In this document: piece after piece, positions 22,091 through 31,185 of the stretch
How positions within the stretch are numbered: the stretch's first letter is position 1
Layout: every line of letters begins with the position of its first letter
Origin: CALSMU01 sp965230225
Lineage (GTDB): Bacteria > Bacteroidota > Bacteroidia > Flavobacteriales_D > Parvicellaceae
Direction of reading: 5' to 3'
NCBI GenBank assembly: GCA_965230225.1
Contig: CBDDKM010000010.1
Span: forward strand, 248,001-312,000
DNA: 64,000 bases
The notes under the pieces: model-generated
What the model was told of the DNA's origin: nothing
The model's input: the letters and a program-made list of their open reading frames with translations, nothing else
Databases searched by the model: none
Made by a program: the position numbers and the translations under genes

Positions 22091-23828
22091 ACAGCTTTTT
22101 ATAGGCACCATCTTGTTGAATCAATTCGTTATGGTTTCCAATTTCTAATATTCCCCCCTGTTCCATTACAATGATCTTATCTGCTTTTCTAATGGTGGAA
22201 AGTCGGTGGGCAATGATGATGGAAGTCCTACCCTCAGTAAGCTTGTTAATGGCATTCTGAATCAATTCTTCTGACTCTGTGTCCACCGAAGAAGTAGCTT
22301 CATCCAGAATTAAGATGGCTGGATTATACACGTAAGCTCTGATGAAAGATATTAATTGTCTCTGCCCCACCGACAGCATACCACCTCTTTCCTTCACATC
22401 AAAATCGTAATTTCCGGGAAGATTCATAATAAAATCGTGAGCCCCAACCAGCTTTGCTGCTTCAATTACCTGCTCTCTACTAATCTCTTTATTCCCTAAA
22501 GTAATGTTATTCAAAATAGAGTCAGAATACAAAAAGACATCCTGAAGTACAACGGCTATCTTTTTTCGGATCAGGTTAATGTCTATCCTTCTTAGATCAT
22601 CCCCATCCAGAGTTATTTCTCCCTTTTGATATTCATAAAACCTACTCAGTAAGTTAATGACAGAAGATTTACCTGCTCCGGTGGCTCCCACAAAAGCAAT
22701 GGTTTCTCCAGGCTGCACATTAAAAGATAGGTCTTTCAATACCCAGGTTGGTTCGTTGTAAGCAAACCAAACATTTTTAAATTCGATTTCTCCCGAAAAC
22801 TCTTTCTGTGTAATCTCTTGAGTATTCTGAATATGCTCTTCTGTATCCAACACTTCAAAAACCCTGGAAGATCCAACCATTCCCATTTGCAAAGTATTGA
22901 ATCGATCTGCGAGCATTCTGATTGGGCGATACAACATGTAGATGTACAGGATAAAACTAGTCATTTCTCCAGCCAACTGAGGAAAATCAACCGAAGGATC
23001 GTCCACCTGAAGAACTATGTACAGGATCAAAAATGCAATGGATAATGCACTTAATATATCCACTACAGGAAAGAAAACCGAATATGCCCAAATGGATCGA
23101 ATGTGTGCTTTTTTGTGTTCATCGTTAATCTTTCTGAATCGTTCTGCCTCTACCTTTTCTCTATCAAAAATCTTTACAATGTTCATCCCTACAATGTGCT
23201 CTTGTACAAAGGTGTTGAGCTTCGACACATTTTTCCTAACATCCTGAAACGATTTCTTAATGGCTTTCTTAAATATATTAGTTGCAATGATCAATAACGG
23301 AATTGGGATGATCGTAATAAGCGTTAACTCCCAGTTTACATAAAACATAAAGGTTAACACCCCTACTATGGTTAGTAAGTCACCAAAAATGGTAAGAATC
23401 CCCTGAGAGAATACTTCTGCTACTGTTTCGATATCGCTAACCGCTCGAGTTACCAACATTCCAATTGGATGCGTATCGAAGTATTGCAATTTAAGCCTGG
23501 TAATGTGGTTAAATAGCATCACCCTTAAATCTTTAATTACATTTTGTCCTATTAGATTGGATATATAAATGTGAAAGAATCGACTCACACCTTCCAACAC
23601 CAATAATCCTACCACATACATGGCATTAATTAAAAGGCCCTGCTCATCACCTTCGGACACATATTTCCCCACCATTCTTCCAATAATGAATGGTCTGAGT
23701 GGGACAATAACTGCGAGAAAAACGGTTAAGAAAAGTGCCAGGTACATCAACCCCATGTAGGGGTTGGCAAATTTGAGAATTCTTCTAAAAAGAGCTCCAT
23801 CCCATGCTTTTCCTTTCGTCTGATCCAT
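22068..23828 (-). CDS. ABC exporter, fused membrane and ATPase domains
   Basis: The 586-residue half-transporter has a six-helix membrane domain (about 1-310) and an ATPase with Walker A GATGAGKSS, Q-loop VLQDVFLYS, signature LSVGQRQL, Walker B AILILDEATSSVD and the switch histidine in IIAHRLST. It belongs to the MsbA/LmrA-like lipid and drug exporters and should act as a homodimer, or with a partner encoded elsewhere. The substrate is not predictable. It is transcribed toward the paraoxonase-like lipoprotein gene. Confidence 0.95.
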   Translation of the reverse strand: MDQTKGKAWDGALFRRILKFANPYMGLMYLALFLTVFLAVIVPLRPFIIGRMVGKYVSEGDEQGLLINAMYVVGLLVLEGVSRFFHIYISNLIGQNVIKDLRVMLFNHITRLKLQYFDTHPIGMLVTRAVSDIETVAEVFSQGILTIFGDLLTIVGVLTFMFYVNWELTLITIIPIPLLIIATNIFKKAIKKSFQDVRKNVSKLNTFVQEHIVGMNIVKIFDREKVEAERFRKINDEHKKAHIRSIWAYSVFFPVVDILSALSIAFLILYIVLQVDDPSVDFPQLAGEMTSFILYIYMLYRPIRMLADRFNTLQMGMVGSSRVFEVLDTEEHIQNTQEITQKEFSGEIEFKNVWFAYNEPTWVLKDLSFNVQPGETIAFVGATGAGKSSVINLLSRFYEYQKGEITLDGDDLRRIDINLIRKKIAVVLQDVFLYSDSILNNITLGNKEISREQVIEAAKLVGAHDFIMNLPGNYDFDVKERGGMLSVGQRQLISFIRAYVYNPAILILDEATSSVDTESEELIQNAINKLTEGRTSIIIAHRLSTIRKADKIIVMEQGGILEIGNHNELIQQDGAYKKLYDLQFKE

Positions 23829-23882
23829 TAGCCAACAAAAGTATCATTTTTGATGGTGATCTCCATCATTAATTTGTTATAA

Positions 23883-24620
23883 CTACAAGTAGGGATATTC
23901 TACTTTAGTAAGGAAAAGTCCTTTTGCGGGAACCGACTTACCAGCTGCACCTCTGCTTTTATCCTCGATCACTTTTCTAAACCCTTCAATGGTCAATTTT
24001 CCCTCTCCGACCTCAAGTAAAGTTCCCACAACTGCCCTTACCATATTTCTCAAAAAGCGATTGGCGGATATAGTAAAAACGTGTTCCATTCCATTTTGCT
24101 CCCAATGTGCTTCTTTTATTTCGCACAAGTTGGTTTTAGCATCAGTGTGTAGTTTACTGAAAGAGGTAAAATCCTCATATTCGAAAAGTATTTTACAGGC
24201 TTTATTAATTGCACCTACATCCAGGTCTCTGGTATGATAGGTGGATTGGTCTTTATTAAATGGGTTCTTAAATCTGTGTATATGATATTGATAGGTACGA
24301 GAGGTGGCATCAAACCTTGTGTGCGCTTCGGAATCAACAGAAAAGATTCTGTACACCGCAATATCATTAGGTAAAAGCGAATTCAATTTATAAACTACTT
24401 TATCCGCATCGAACGATTCCTCGTGATCAAAATGCAGGTAAAAATCAGAAGCATGCACACCTGTATCTGTACGACCACAACCGATACAAGAAAAGTTTGG
24501 GTTTTTGAGTATGATTCCAAATGCTTTTTCGACCTCTGCCTGAACCGTGTTGGCATTGGGTTGCACCTGCCACCCATGGTAATTGGTTCCGTTGTAGCTT
24601 ATTTGAGCAAAGTATCGCAC
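23883..24620 (-). CDS. truA: tRNA pseudouridine(38-40) synthase
   Basis: TruA makes pseudouridine at positions 38-40 of tRNA anticodon arms. The catalytic aspartate is D52 in GRTDTGVHA; RFLRNMVRAVVGTLLEVG near the C-terminus is also typical. Length 245 fits. It lies 3 nt after cmk on the same strand. Confidence 0.98.
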   Translation of the reverse strand: MRYFAQISYNGTNYHGWQVQPNANTVQAEVEKAFGIILKNPNFSCIGCGRTDTGVHASDFYLHFDHEESFDADKVVYKLNSLLPNDIAVYRIFSVDSEAHTRFDATSRTYQYHIHRFKNPFNKDQSTYHTRDLDVGAINKACKILFEYEDFTSFSKLHTDAKTNLCEIKEAHWEQNGMEHVFTISANRFLRNMVRAVVGTLLEVGEGKLTIEGFRKVIEDKSRGAAGKSVPAKGLFLTKVEYPYL

Positions 24621-24623
24621 CTA

Positions 24624-25319
24624 TTAGAGCGTCATTAATTTATCGTTCACCAATGAAATAGCCTTTTGAAGCGTTTCCTGCTTGGACAATAAAGAGTTGT
24701 CAATTTCTACAGCATCCTTTGCCTTAACCAATGGACTTTCCTTACGGTTAGAATCTTCGTAATCTCTTTGCTTAACATTGTCCTGAACATCTTCTAAAGA
24801 TACTTGTAGGCCCTTCTCCAGCATTTCTTTATACCTTCTGGCTACTCGTACTTCGTTGGAGGCAGTGATCCATAGTTTCAACTCTGCATCTGGAAAAACC
24901 ACCGTACCAATGTCCCTGCCATCCATCACGATTCCTTTGTTCTTACCTAGTCTTTGCTGAAACTCCACTAACTTCTCTCTCACCTCTTTTATTTTACTAA
25001 CGTGGCTAACTCGGTTAGATACCCTTAGGGTTCTGATTTCGTCTTCCACTCTTTTACCGTTCAAAAAGGTATCTGAATTACCAGTTGTTCTATTGTAATT
25101 AAAAGAAACGTTGATGTTGTTCAATGCTTCAATAATTCTTGGTTTGTTCTCCTCTACTTCTCCGTTAATAATATCGTGCTCAAGGCAATATAGAGTAACA
25201 GCACGGTACATTGCTCCGGAATCAATGTAAACATAAGACAATTCTTTAGCTATCAACTTAGCCAAAGTACTTTTTCCACAGGCCGAATGACCATCCAGGG
25301 CGATAACAATTTTCTTCAT
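24624..25319 (-). CDS. cmk: Cytidylate kinase
   Basis: Cmk phosphorylates CMP and dCMP with ATP. The P-loop GHSACGKST is at 9-17, and the family motifs YIDSGAMYRAVT, MDGRDIGTVVFPDA and ARRYKE are present in order. Length 231 is normal. It is followed closely by truA and preceded by a terminator that separates it from siaC. Confidence 0.97.
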   Translation of the reverse strand: MKKIVIALDGHSACGKSTLAKLIAKELSYVYIDSGAMYRAVTLYCLEHDIINGEVEENKPRIIEALNNINVSFNYNRTTGNSDTFLNGKRVEDEIRTLRVSNRVSHVSKIKEVREKLVEFQQRLGKNKGIVMDGRDIGTVVFPDAELKLWITASNEVRVARRYKEMLEKGLQVSLEDVQDNVKQRDYEDSNRKESPLVKAKDAVEIDNSLLSKQETLQKAISLVNDKLMTL

Positions 25320-25327
25320 GCATCAAT

Positions 25328-25369
25328 AAAAAAGGCCATCCATTTCCCTAATGGAAAACAAATGGCCTT
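25328..25369 (-). terminator. Terminator after siaC
   Basis: On the minus strand AAGGCCAT and ATGGCCTT pair across an inner hairpin and are followed by seven T residues, just before cmk. Confidence 0.8.
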
Positions 25370-25388
25370 CAAAACATATAATTTCTTT

Positions 25389-25763
25389 TTACAGCTCTTC
25401 TACTTCAATCATCTTAAAAGGAAGGTCGATAATTGCCTGGTAATCTTCACCAGCCTCCAACATATCTTCATCATCCTCTTCGTAATACCAGTTTACTTTA
25501 ATTTCAGTACTAGCAAGTGTTTCCAATTTCTTAAATACATCCAGAATGCACTTAGAAGAACTTGTATTAAAATACTCTAACTGAATATTTACTTCTGTAC
25601 TTGCTTGTGGGCTATTTCCGTACTCACCAATCCAATCAATAATTGGCTTATAAAATTCAATTGAGTTCTCAGGAATCGAGCGTCCTTTAATAAGCATCGT
25701 TCCTTCTACTTTAAATTCTACTGTTGGTGTCTTTGCTGATCCTTCTATTGTTAAGTTACCCAT
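25389..25763 (-). CDS. SiaC-family regulatory phosphoprotein (DUF1987)
   Basis: In Pseudomonas SiaC is phosphorylated by the kinase SiaB and, when unphosphorylated, activates a diguanylate cyclase. The 124-residue product has the family segment YFNTSSSK at 64-71, where the phosphorylated residue lies. The siaB gene is directly upstream, 18 nt away, so the kinase-substrate pair is intact. SiaA and SiaD are not nearby, though the window's first gene has a SiaA-type phosphatase domain. Confidence 0.9.
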   Translation of the reverse strand: MGNLTIEGSAKTPTVEFKVEGTMLIKGRSIPENSIEFYKPIIDWIGEYGNSPQASTEVNIQLEYFNTSSSKCILDVFKKLETLASTEIKVNWYYEEDDEDMLEAGEDYQAIIDLPFKMIEVEEL

Positions 25764-25781
25764 TTCAGTTATGTTTTTAAT

Positions 25782-26339
25782 CTATTTCTGTTCTATTTTA
25801 ACAATCAGTGTAAAGAAAGAATGTGCCTCATCCACTTGCATGAAATTATATTCTAACTTTTGACCTGATTTTTTTGCAATATCAATAAATCCAAGTCCAC
25901 CACCACCTTTGGCACTCATTTCTCCATTGTTTAGGACTTCTTTATAATAAGCTTTAAGGGCATCACGCTCCAGAGAGTTGATGTACTCTATTCTCTCTTT
26001 TAGCTTTGTTGTACCTTCTGTTTTTATGAAGTTTCCGGTAATGATACTGTAATATCCCTGACTTCTGCTAATCATAAAAATTGCTGATTTCTTTTGTGAA
26101 ATCTCCTCTTTGGATCCTTCCACTTCAAAATCATCAATATGGTGGTAAAGGTTTTGCAGACATTCTACCAATACATTAAACACTTTTCTTCGTGTTTTAG
26201 GAGCTTCTTCGAGATCCTCCATTTTGGTTTCCATGATCTGCAATACGGACGTAAGTAATTCAGAAGTAATGGCCCCTTTGAACGACAAAAGGATGTCATT
26301 CCGTTCCATATTATTATATAAATCAAATACGTCTAGCAT
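25782..26339 (-). CDS. SiaB-family protein kinase
   Basis: SiaB is a GHKL-like kinase that phosphorylates SiaC. The 185-residue product has a helical Asn-bearing motif (NVLVECLQNLYHH) and a Gly-rich loop (SAKGGGGLGFID), which fit a Bergerat-type ATP site. A longer frame begins at TTG 26369, but that codon lies within the -7 promoter element, so ATG 26339 is the likely start. It forms an operon with siaC. Confidence 0.88.
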   Translation of the reverse strand: MLDVFDLYNNMERNDILLSFKGAITSELLTSVLQIMETKMEDLEEAPKTRRKVFNVLVECLQNLYHHIDDFEVEGSKEEISQKKSAIFMISRSQGYYSIITGNFIKTEGTTKLKERIEYINSLERDALKAYYKEVLNNGEMSAKGGGGLGFIDIAKKSGQKLEYNFMQVDEAHSFFTLIVKIEQK

Positions 26340-26366
26340 TAAAAGCTCGTTGTGATTGGTGTGAAG

Positions 26367-26374
26367 CAAATATA
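26367..26374 (-). promoter_or_regulatory. -7 element TATATTTG of siaB
   Basis: A perfect TAnnTTTG on the minus strand, about 27 nt before ATG 26339. It decides the siaB start, because transcription would begin downstream of the alternative TTG. Confidence 0.55.
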
Positions 26375-26420
26375 ATAAATACTTCTATTTTATATTCTTT
26401 TTCTCCAAAAATTCAATGGA

Positions 26421-27230
26421 TTACGGTAAATCGATTACGTATACCTTATCTTCAATGGTAACCGTAGCTTCGTTGTTACAATCTTTATTTCCAAAATCGA
26501 TCACCTGAACTTCACTATCATCGTTCTCAAGTTCCACCACTCCAGCACTAATCCATCTGCACCCCAGCAATTTATATAACCCTTCGGCTGTTACACTTTC
26601 TTCGTTTCCATATCGATCAGTAATAAAAGATAAATCATCAATGCTGTAAGCATCATCCATTACCTCTTCCAAAGTTCCTTCTCCTTCTATTCGATTAAGC
26701 GTAAGATCAGCATCCAAATAGACTACCTTGTTACCCACAAGTAAACTTATGTTGGTGGTATTTACATGATATTCTTCGTTCCCCAAATACGTTACGGTAA
26801 GACTTCCGCTTAATTCGTTACCTCCAAAATAAAACTCATCAAAACTGCAGGTTAATTTACCTCCATTATAATCCAGATAATTGTACAACCTGCAATTAAT
26901 TACTCCTTCTTTGTAAATACCATCGCCATCGATACATCCTGTACCATAGTCGAGGTCAAAACGAATTGAACCTCCTCCTGGAAAATTAGCTGTATCTCCG
27001 CTTACATAAATCAATTGAGCACATGTATTGGTAGTATCCATTCCCTCTTCAATGATTTCCAAAATGCGATCTTCCTGAGATAACCCAATCAATAACCCGG
27101 GGATGGTTGTGGTACTATTAGCAATCAAAGCATAATCTCTGGAGGGTTGAATCGTTCTTTCTTTCCTTTTTCTACATGAAATAGAAATGATACAAACCAA
27201 AATAATTAATATGGAAATAACACGCTTCAT
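26421..27230 (-). CDS. Hypothetical lipoprotein, 269 aa
   Basis: The N-terminus is a lipoprotein signal (ILVCIISISC lipobox) followed by RKRKER. The mature part is polar and beta-rich with many Gly, Asp and Glu residues (GTGCIDGDGIYKEGVINC) and a few cysteines that could form disulfides. I recognise no catalytic motif. It stands alone between the SiaB gene and a divergent methyltransferase gene. Confidence 0.8.
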   Translation of the reverse strand: MKRVISILIILVCIISISCRKRKERTIQPSRDYALIANSTTTIPGLLIGLSQEDRILEIIEEGMDTTNTCAQLIYVSGDTANFPGGGSIRFDLDYGTGCIDGDGIYKEGVINCRLYNYLDYNGGKLTCSFDEFYFGGNELSGSLTVTYLGNEEYHVNTTNISLLVGNKVVYLDADLTLNRIEGEGTLEEVMDDAYSIDDLSFITDRYGNEESVTAEGLYKLLGCRWISAGVVELENDDSEVQVIDFGNKDCNNEATVTIEDKVYVIDLP

Positions 27231-27330
27231 TGAGCTGATTACAAAGATAGTAAACTACTAGAATATCACACATTTAGAATACAATTGTAATAAATTCACA
27301 TTATTATGCACAGATGTTGCACTTAAGAAA

Positions 27331-27338
27331 TATCTTTG
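27331..27338 (+). promoter_or_regulatory. -7 element TATCTTTG of the methyltransferase-ZIP operon
   Basis: Exact TAnnTTTG match 23 nt before the ATG at 27362. No good -33 element is visible. Confidence 0.5.
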
Positions 27339-27361
27339 CATACTTTTTTGAAAATTAAAAG

Positions 27362-28087
27362 ATGAAGTGGTTCGAAACCTGGTTTGACTCTAATTACTAC
27401 CACCAGCTGTATCAGCACAGGAATGATGAAGAAGCAGAATTCTTCATTTCTAACCTGATTAAGTTTCTTGATCTCCCAAAAGGGGACAAGGTTCTTGATC
27501 TGGCTTGTGGTAAAGGACGCCATTCTGTATACCTCAACAAATTGGGATACAACGTTACTGGTGTGGACCTTTCTGAGAATAGCATTTCATTGGCTCAACA
27601 ACACCAGAACCCTGGGTTAAGCTTTATGGTGAAAGACATGAGAAATGCATTTACCTCCAGTGAGTTCAAATGTATTTTCAATTTGTTTACCAGTTTTGGT
27701 TATTTCAATTCTACGGACGAAAACCTGAAGGTACTTAGAGCGATCGAACAAATGCTTGAGCCAAAAGGAACTTTTGTGATTGACTTTATGAATGCCAATA
27801 AAGTCATCAAAAACCTGGTTAAGGAAGAAGTAAAAAGCATCGATGGAATCAATTTTCAAATTCATCGATTTGTAAAAAACGAAGTTATCCATAAGCAAAT
27901 TGAATTTGAAGACAACGGTGAAACTCATACATACATAGAAAAAGTACAGGCTCTTACCTTAAATGACTTTGAACAATTAATGGAACAAACTAACCTCAAT
28001 ATCAAACACATCTTTGGTGATTTTAGCTTAAGTCAATTTGACCTTGAAGCGTCGGACCGATTAATCATAATAGGAGAAAAAGAATGA
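27362..28087 (+). CDS. Class I SAM-dependent methyltransferase
   Basis: The SAM-binding motif I VLDLACGKGRHSVYLNKLG (about residues 45-63) and the acidic GVDLS strand are clear. The 241-residue length and C-terminal beta region match small-molecule methyltransferases common in Bacteroidota. The substrate is unknown. The stop codon overlaps the ATG of the ZIP transporter gene (ATGA), so the two are translationally coupled. Confidence 0.9.
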   Translation: MKWFETWFDSNYYHQLYQHRNDEEAEFFISNLIKFLDLPKGDKVLDLACGKGRHSVYLNKLGYNVTGVDLSENSISLAQQHQNPGLSFMVKDMRNAFTSSEFKCIFNLFTSFGYFNSTDENLKVLRAIEQMLEPKGTFVIDFMNANKVIKNLVKEEVKSIDGINFQIHRFVKNEVIHKQIEFEDNGETHTYIEKVQALTLNDFEQLMEQTNLNIKHIFGDFSLSQFDLEASDRLIIIGEKE

Positions 28088-28875
28088 ATACCTGGTTGAT
28101 CATAGCGATACTTTTTGGGAGTGTTTTTATAACAGGACTACTCACTTATTTGTTTGAAGGAGTGTTTTCTAAGATTAAAAAGTACTTAACCACCTTTGGA
28201 GTATCTTTTGTGCTAAGCCTGCTTTGTGTTCACATTCTTCCTGAGTTATTTCAATCTCATCAGTACGGACTGGGAGTTTACTTACTCTTAGGATTTCTGA
28301 TTCAGATTATACTCGAATTATTCTCTAAAGGAATTGAACATGGACACGTTCACCTGGAAGAAGATCATCACCATCATCACCATGGTGCTGCAGATAAACT
28401 GGGAGGAACTAAAAACATTCTGTTTTCTTTATTCTTTGGACTCTGTGTTCATGCTTTTATTGAAGGAATTCCACTATTTATATTAGAAGAGGTGCACCAT
28501 CATGGACACACTCATGCTCATGTTTCTCAAGGATTTGGGATGGTTTTTTTCTGGGCAATTTTATCTCACAAAGTACCTGTTGCTATTGTTTTAATGCTAT
28601 TCTTAATGGCTTCTAAACTTAAAAAATCAACTGTATTTTTATTGTTCATCTTGTTTGCTGCCATGACTCCACTTGGAGGATTAGTGGGAGAAATGATTCA
28701 TGGCCAAGATTATTTCGAAAACTTAAGCACCAACCTGCTGGCCATTACAACTGGTATGTTATTACACATTACCACCCTACTGATCTTTGAAGAATACCAT
28801 AATAAAGTCGATAAATACAAAAACATCGGATTAATCGTTACAGGTATTGCTTTAGGTATTGTGTTATTTAGTTGA
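28084..28875 (+). CDS. ZIP-family metal transporter
   Basis: A 263-residue membrane protein with about seven or eight helices and two His-rich loops, HLEEDHHHHHHG and EEVHHHGHTHAH. Helix IV has the family's metal-site pattern (HAFIEGIP) and helix V another (LSHKVPVAI). ZIP proteins carry zinc or iron into the cytoplasm; which metal is used here is not visible. Confidence 0.93.
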   Translation: MNTWLIIAILFGSVFITGLLTYLFEGVFSKIKKYLTTFGVSFVLSLLCVHILPELFQSHQYGLGVYLLLGFLIQIILELFSKGIEHGHVHLEEDHHHHHHGAADKLGGTKNILFSLFFGLCVHAFIEGIPLFILEEVHHHGHTHAHVSQGFGMVFFWAILSHKVPVAIVLMLFLMASKLKKSTVFLLFILFAAMTPLGGLVGEMIHGQDYFENLSTNLLAITTGMLLHITTLLIFEEYHNKVDKYKNIGLIVTGIALGIVLFS

Positions 28876-28896
28876 AGTTTTTAATTTTGGACTACC

Positions 28897-29088
28897 ATGG
28901 AAGGCACTATTAGAGCAAATATTGAACCTGGAATGGAAGTAAACATCGTTCTGAAAAAGGATCAAAGAAGTGGTGCACTCACTTATGGTATTGTAAAAGA
29001 TTTATTAACCAACTCTCCTCGTCATCCGCACGGAATAAAAGTAAGGCTGGAAGACGGACAAGTGGGACGCGTAAAAGAAATTTTATAA
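28897..29088 (+). CDS. ywbE: YwbE family protein
   Basis: A 63-residue protein with the family's GMEVNIVLKKDQRSG start and the HPHGIKVRLEDGQVGRV end. It is a short, probably SH3-like beta protein of unknown role. It lies 21 nt after the ZIP gene and 1 nt before yebC. Confidence 0.92.
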   Translation: MEGTIRANIEPGMEVNIVLKKDQRSGALTYGIVKDLLTNSPRHPHGIKVRLEDGQVGRVKEIL

Positions 29089-29089
29089 A

Positions 29090-29797
29090 ATGGGTAGAGC
29101 ATTTGAATTTAGAAAGGCTAGAAAGATGAAGCGTTGGTCCAAAATGGCCAAAACGTTTACAAGAATTGGAAAGGATATTGTAATTGCAGTAAAAGCGGGC
29201 GGACCTGACCCAGAAACAAATGCCAGATTAAGAGCAGTAATGCAAAATGCAAAAGCTGCCAACATGCCTAAGGACAATGTTCTTAGAGCAATTAAAAAAG
29301 CGACAGACAAAGATACTTCCGATTATAAAGAGGTATTGTTTGAAGGATATGGACCACACGGTATTGCTATCTTAGTGGAAACTGCTACGGATAACAATAA
29401 TAGAACAGTAGCAAGTGTACGTAACTATTTCACCAAAAATGGAGGTAGCCTTGGTACATCCGGTTCGGTAGAATTCATGTTTGAAAGACAATGCAATTTC
29501 ACCATTCCAAAAGGAGATATGGATGTAGAGGAGCTGGAATTTGAACTAATCGATTTCGGAGCTGAAGAGGTATTTGAGGATGAAGAAAACATTGTTATCT
29601 ATGGTTCTTTCGAAAACTTTGGTTCCATTCAAAAAGAATTAGAAACCAGAGGAATTGAGATCATTAAATCAGAGTTTGAAAGAATTCCTACCACTACTAA
29701 AAAACTAACTCCTGAACAAGAGGCTGAAGTGGAGAAGTTATTAGAAAAATTTGAAGAAGATGAGGATGTTCAGAACGTATATCATTCTATGATATAA
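29090..29797 (+). CDS. yebC: YebC/PmpR-family protein
   Basis: The 235-residue protein has the full family sequence (RAFEFRKARKMKRWSKMAKTF start, GGPDPETNARLR, AANMPKDNV, GPHGIAILVE). Members bind DNA or, as shown for YebC, help ribosomes through proline-rich stretches. It is the last gene of the methyltransferase-ZIP-ywbE-yebC run. Its 3' end overlaps the convergent hutD by 11 nt. Confidence 0.96.
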   Translation: MGRAFEFRKARKMKRWSKMAKTFTRIGKDIVIAVKAGGPDPETNARLRAVMQNAKAANMPKDNVLRAIKKATDKDTSDYKEVLFEGYGPHGIAILVETATDNNNRTVASVRNYFTKNGGSLGTSGSVEFMFERQCNFTIPKGDMDVEELEFELIDFGAEEVFEDEENIVIYGSFENFGSIQKELETRGIEIIKSEFERIPTTTKKLTPEQEAEVEKLLEKFEEDEDVQNVYHSMI

Positions 29798-30344
29798 TAG
29801 AACATTCAATCAAAATAGAATCGGAAACGCCTTTAATTATATTAGAGGCGTTTTTTTGTGCTTCCAGAATCAGTACATCACCAGATTTCGCCTTACATCC
29901 CATAAATCCTACTTCTCCTTTATGTATGTAATAAACACTTTTGGTATTAACCGGAAGATGATGTTCACCGGTTAATAAGCTTACCTTTTTTAACACTCCC
30001 TGACATTCATTTCTGGTCATCAGGTTAAAATTGGTTACCACTCCTAAACTATGAGTTTCCCAATGCCCCATAAACTGGTCTTGATCATAAGGTTGTAATT
30101 TACTTGTATGGTGCCCAATATGGTTTAACTCCAATTCTCCTTCCAGTACCATCAAGGTTCTGGACACTCCTTGTAATGGAGTATAAATGGATTCTTCTAC
30201 TTCAACAGTGGCGGTACTGATTCTAAATTCGAAATCAAACTCTTTGTAAGAAGCATTTTCCGGAAAAATATATAATTCGGTGGTTTTCCCTCCAGACCAC
30301 GACTTAGATTTCAGGTCCTTATTTTTGATGATTTTAAAACTCAA
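29787..30344 (-). CDS. HutD/Ves-family cupin protein
   Basis: The 185-residue protein starts with the family pattern (WSGGKTTELYIFP) and continues with FRISTATVE, TLMVLEGEL and a long cupin-like beta region. HutD is linked to histidine use and Ves to cold response, but no exact role is known. It follows the SDR gene by 8 nt. A terminator acting on the opposite strand is built into its last codons. Confidence 0.88.
   Translation of the reverse strand: MSFKIIKNKDLKSKSWSGGKTTELYIFPENASYKEFDFEFRISTATVEVEESIYTPLQGVSRTLMVLEGELELNHIGHHTSKLQPYDQDQFMGHWETHSLGVVTNFNLMTRNECQGVLKKVSLLTGEHHLPVNTKSVYYIHKGEVGFMGCKAKSGDVLILEAQKNASNIIKGVSDSILIECSIIS
29825..29857 (+). terminator. Terminator of the yebC run, inside the hutD coding region
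   Basis: AAACGCCT pairs with AGGCGTTT (8 bp), followed by seven T residues on the plus strand. It lies 28-60 nt after the yebC stop and within the 3' part of hutD. Confidence 0.8.
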
Positions 30345-30352
30345 GTTAACCC

Positions 30353-31111
30353 CTATTTCCTGTTGGTGTAGTAACTGCTAGCCTGAGCCAAAGAAGTCAA
30401 TTCCAAATCGTTGATACAAAGATGCGGTGGTAAAGTGGTACTGAAGTATACCATTTGTGCAATGTCTTCAGCCACCATTGGTTGGTATCCATTATAGGCA
30501 TTTTTGGCTCTTTCCACATCACCATGAAAACGAACAATAGAAAACTCAGTTTCGGCAGCTCCCGGGCGAATTTGCGTTACTTTAATTCCATGCTCCAATA
30601 AATCAACTCTCATTCCCTGTGAGATAGCATCTACCGCATGTTTTGTAGCGCAATACACATTCCCGTTCAAATAAACCTGCTTACCAGCAGTAGACCCAAT
30701 ATTAATAATGTGTCCTTTTTTGTTCTCAATTAAAATAGGAATAACTGCTTTAGATACGTACAACAACCCTTTCACATTGGTATCGATCATCTTTTCCCAA
30801 TCCTCCACATCGCCATCTTGTATTTTATTCAACCCACTAGCCAAACCTGCATTGTTAACTAGCACGTCAATGTTTCTCCATTCAGCAGGAATGGATTCGA
30901 TGGCCTGATCTACTTCTGCTTTATTTTGAACATCAAAACAAAGCGACAATACTTTAGTTCCAAACTCCTCTTTGATTTTCTTTTCTAATTGCTCCAACCT
31001 TTCCTCTCTCCTACCTGTAATGATAACATGATCTCCGTTTTTAGCAAAAAGTAAAGCTGTTGCTTCTCCAAAACCGGATGTAGCTCCAGTAATAAGTATT
31101 GTTTTGTTCAT
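30353..31111 (-). CDS. SDR-family oxidoreductase (YdfG-like)
   Basis: A 252-residue short-chain dehydrogenase with the dinucleotide motif TGATSGFG at 8-15, the NNAG block, a catalytic Ser in NIGSTAG, and YCATK. Similarity in layout to YdfG (3-hydroxy acid and serine/allo-threonine dehydrogenase) makes an NADP-dependent hydroxy-acid activity likely. The substrate is not proven. It is cotranscribed with hutD. Confidence 0.92.
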   Translation of the reverse strand: MNKTILITGATSGFGEATALLFAKNGDHVIITGRREERLEQLEKKIKEEFGTKVLSLCFDVQNKAEVDQAIESIPAEWRNIDVLVNNAGLASGLNKIQDGDVEDWEKMIDTNVKGLLYVSKAVIPILIENKKGHIINIGSTAGKQVYLNGNVYCATKHAVDAISQGMRVDLLEHGIKVTQIRPGAAETEFSIVRFHGDVERAKNAYNGYQPMVAEDIAQMVYFSTTLPPHLCINDLELTSLAQASSYYTNRK

Positions 31112-31185
31112 GGTTTTCCGAATTTTCCGCTCAAATGTAATAAAGGTCCATTCATATTATGATATTTGCACTATAATTTTTGAAT

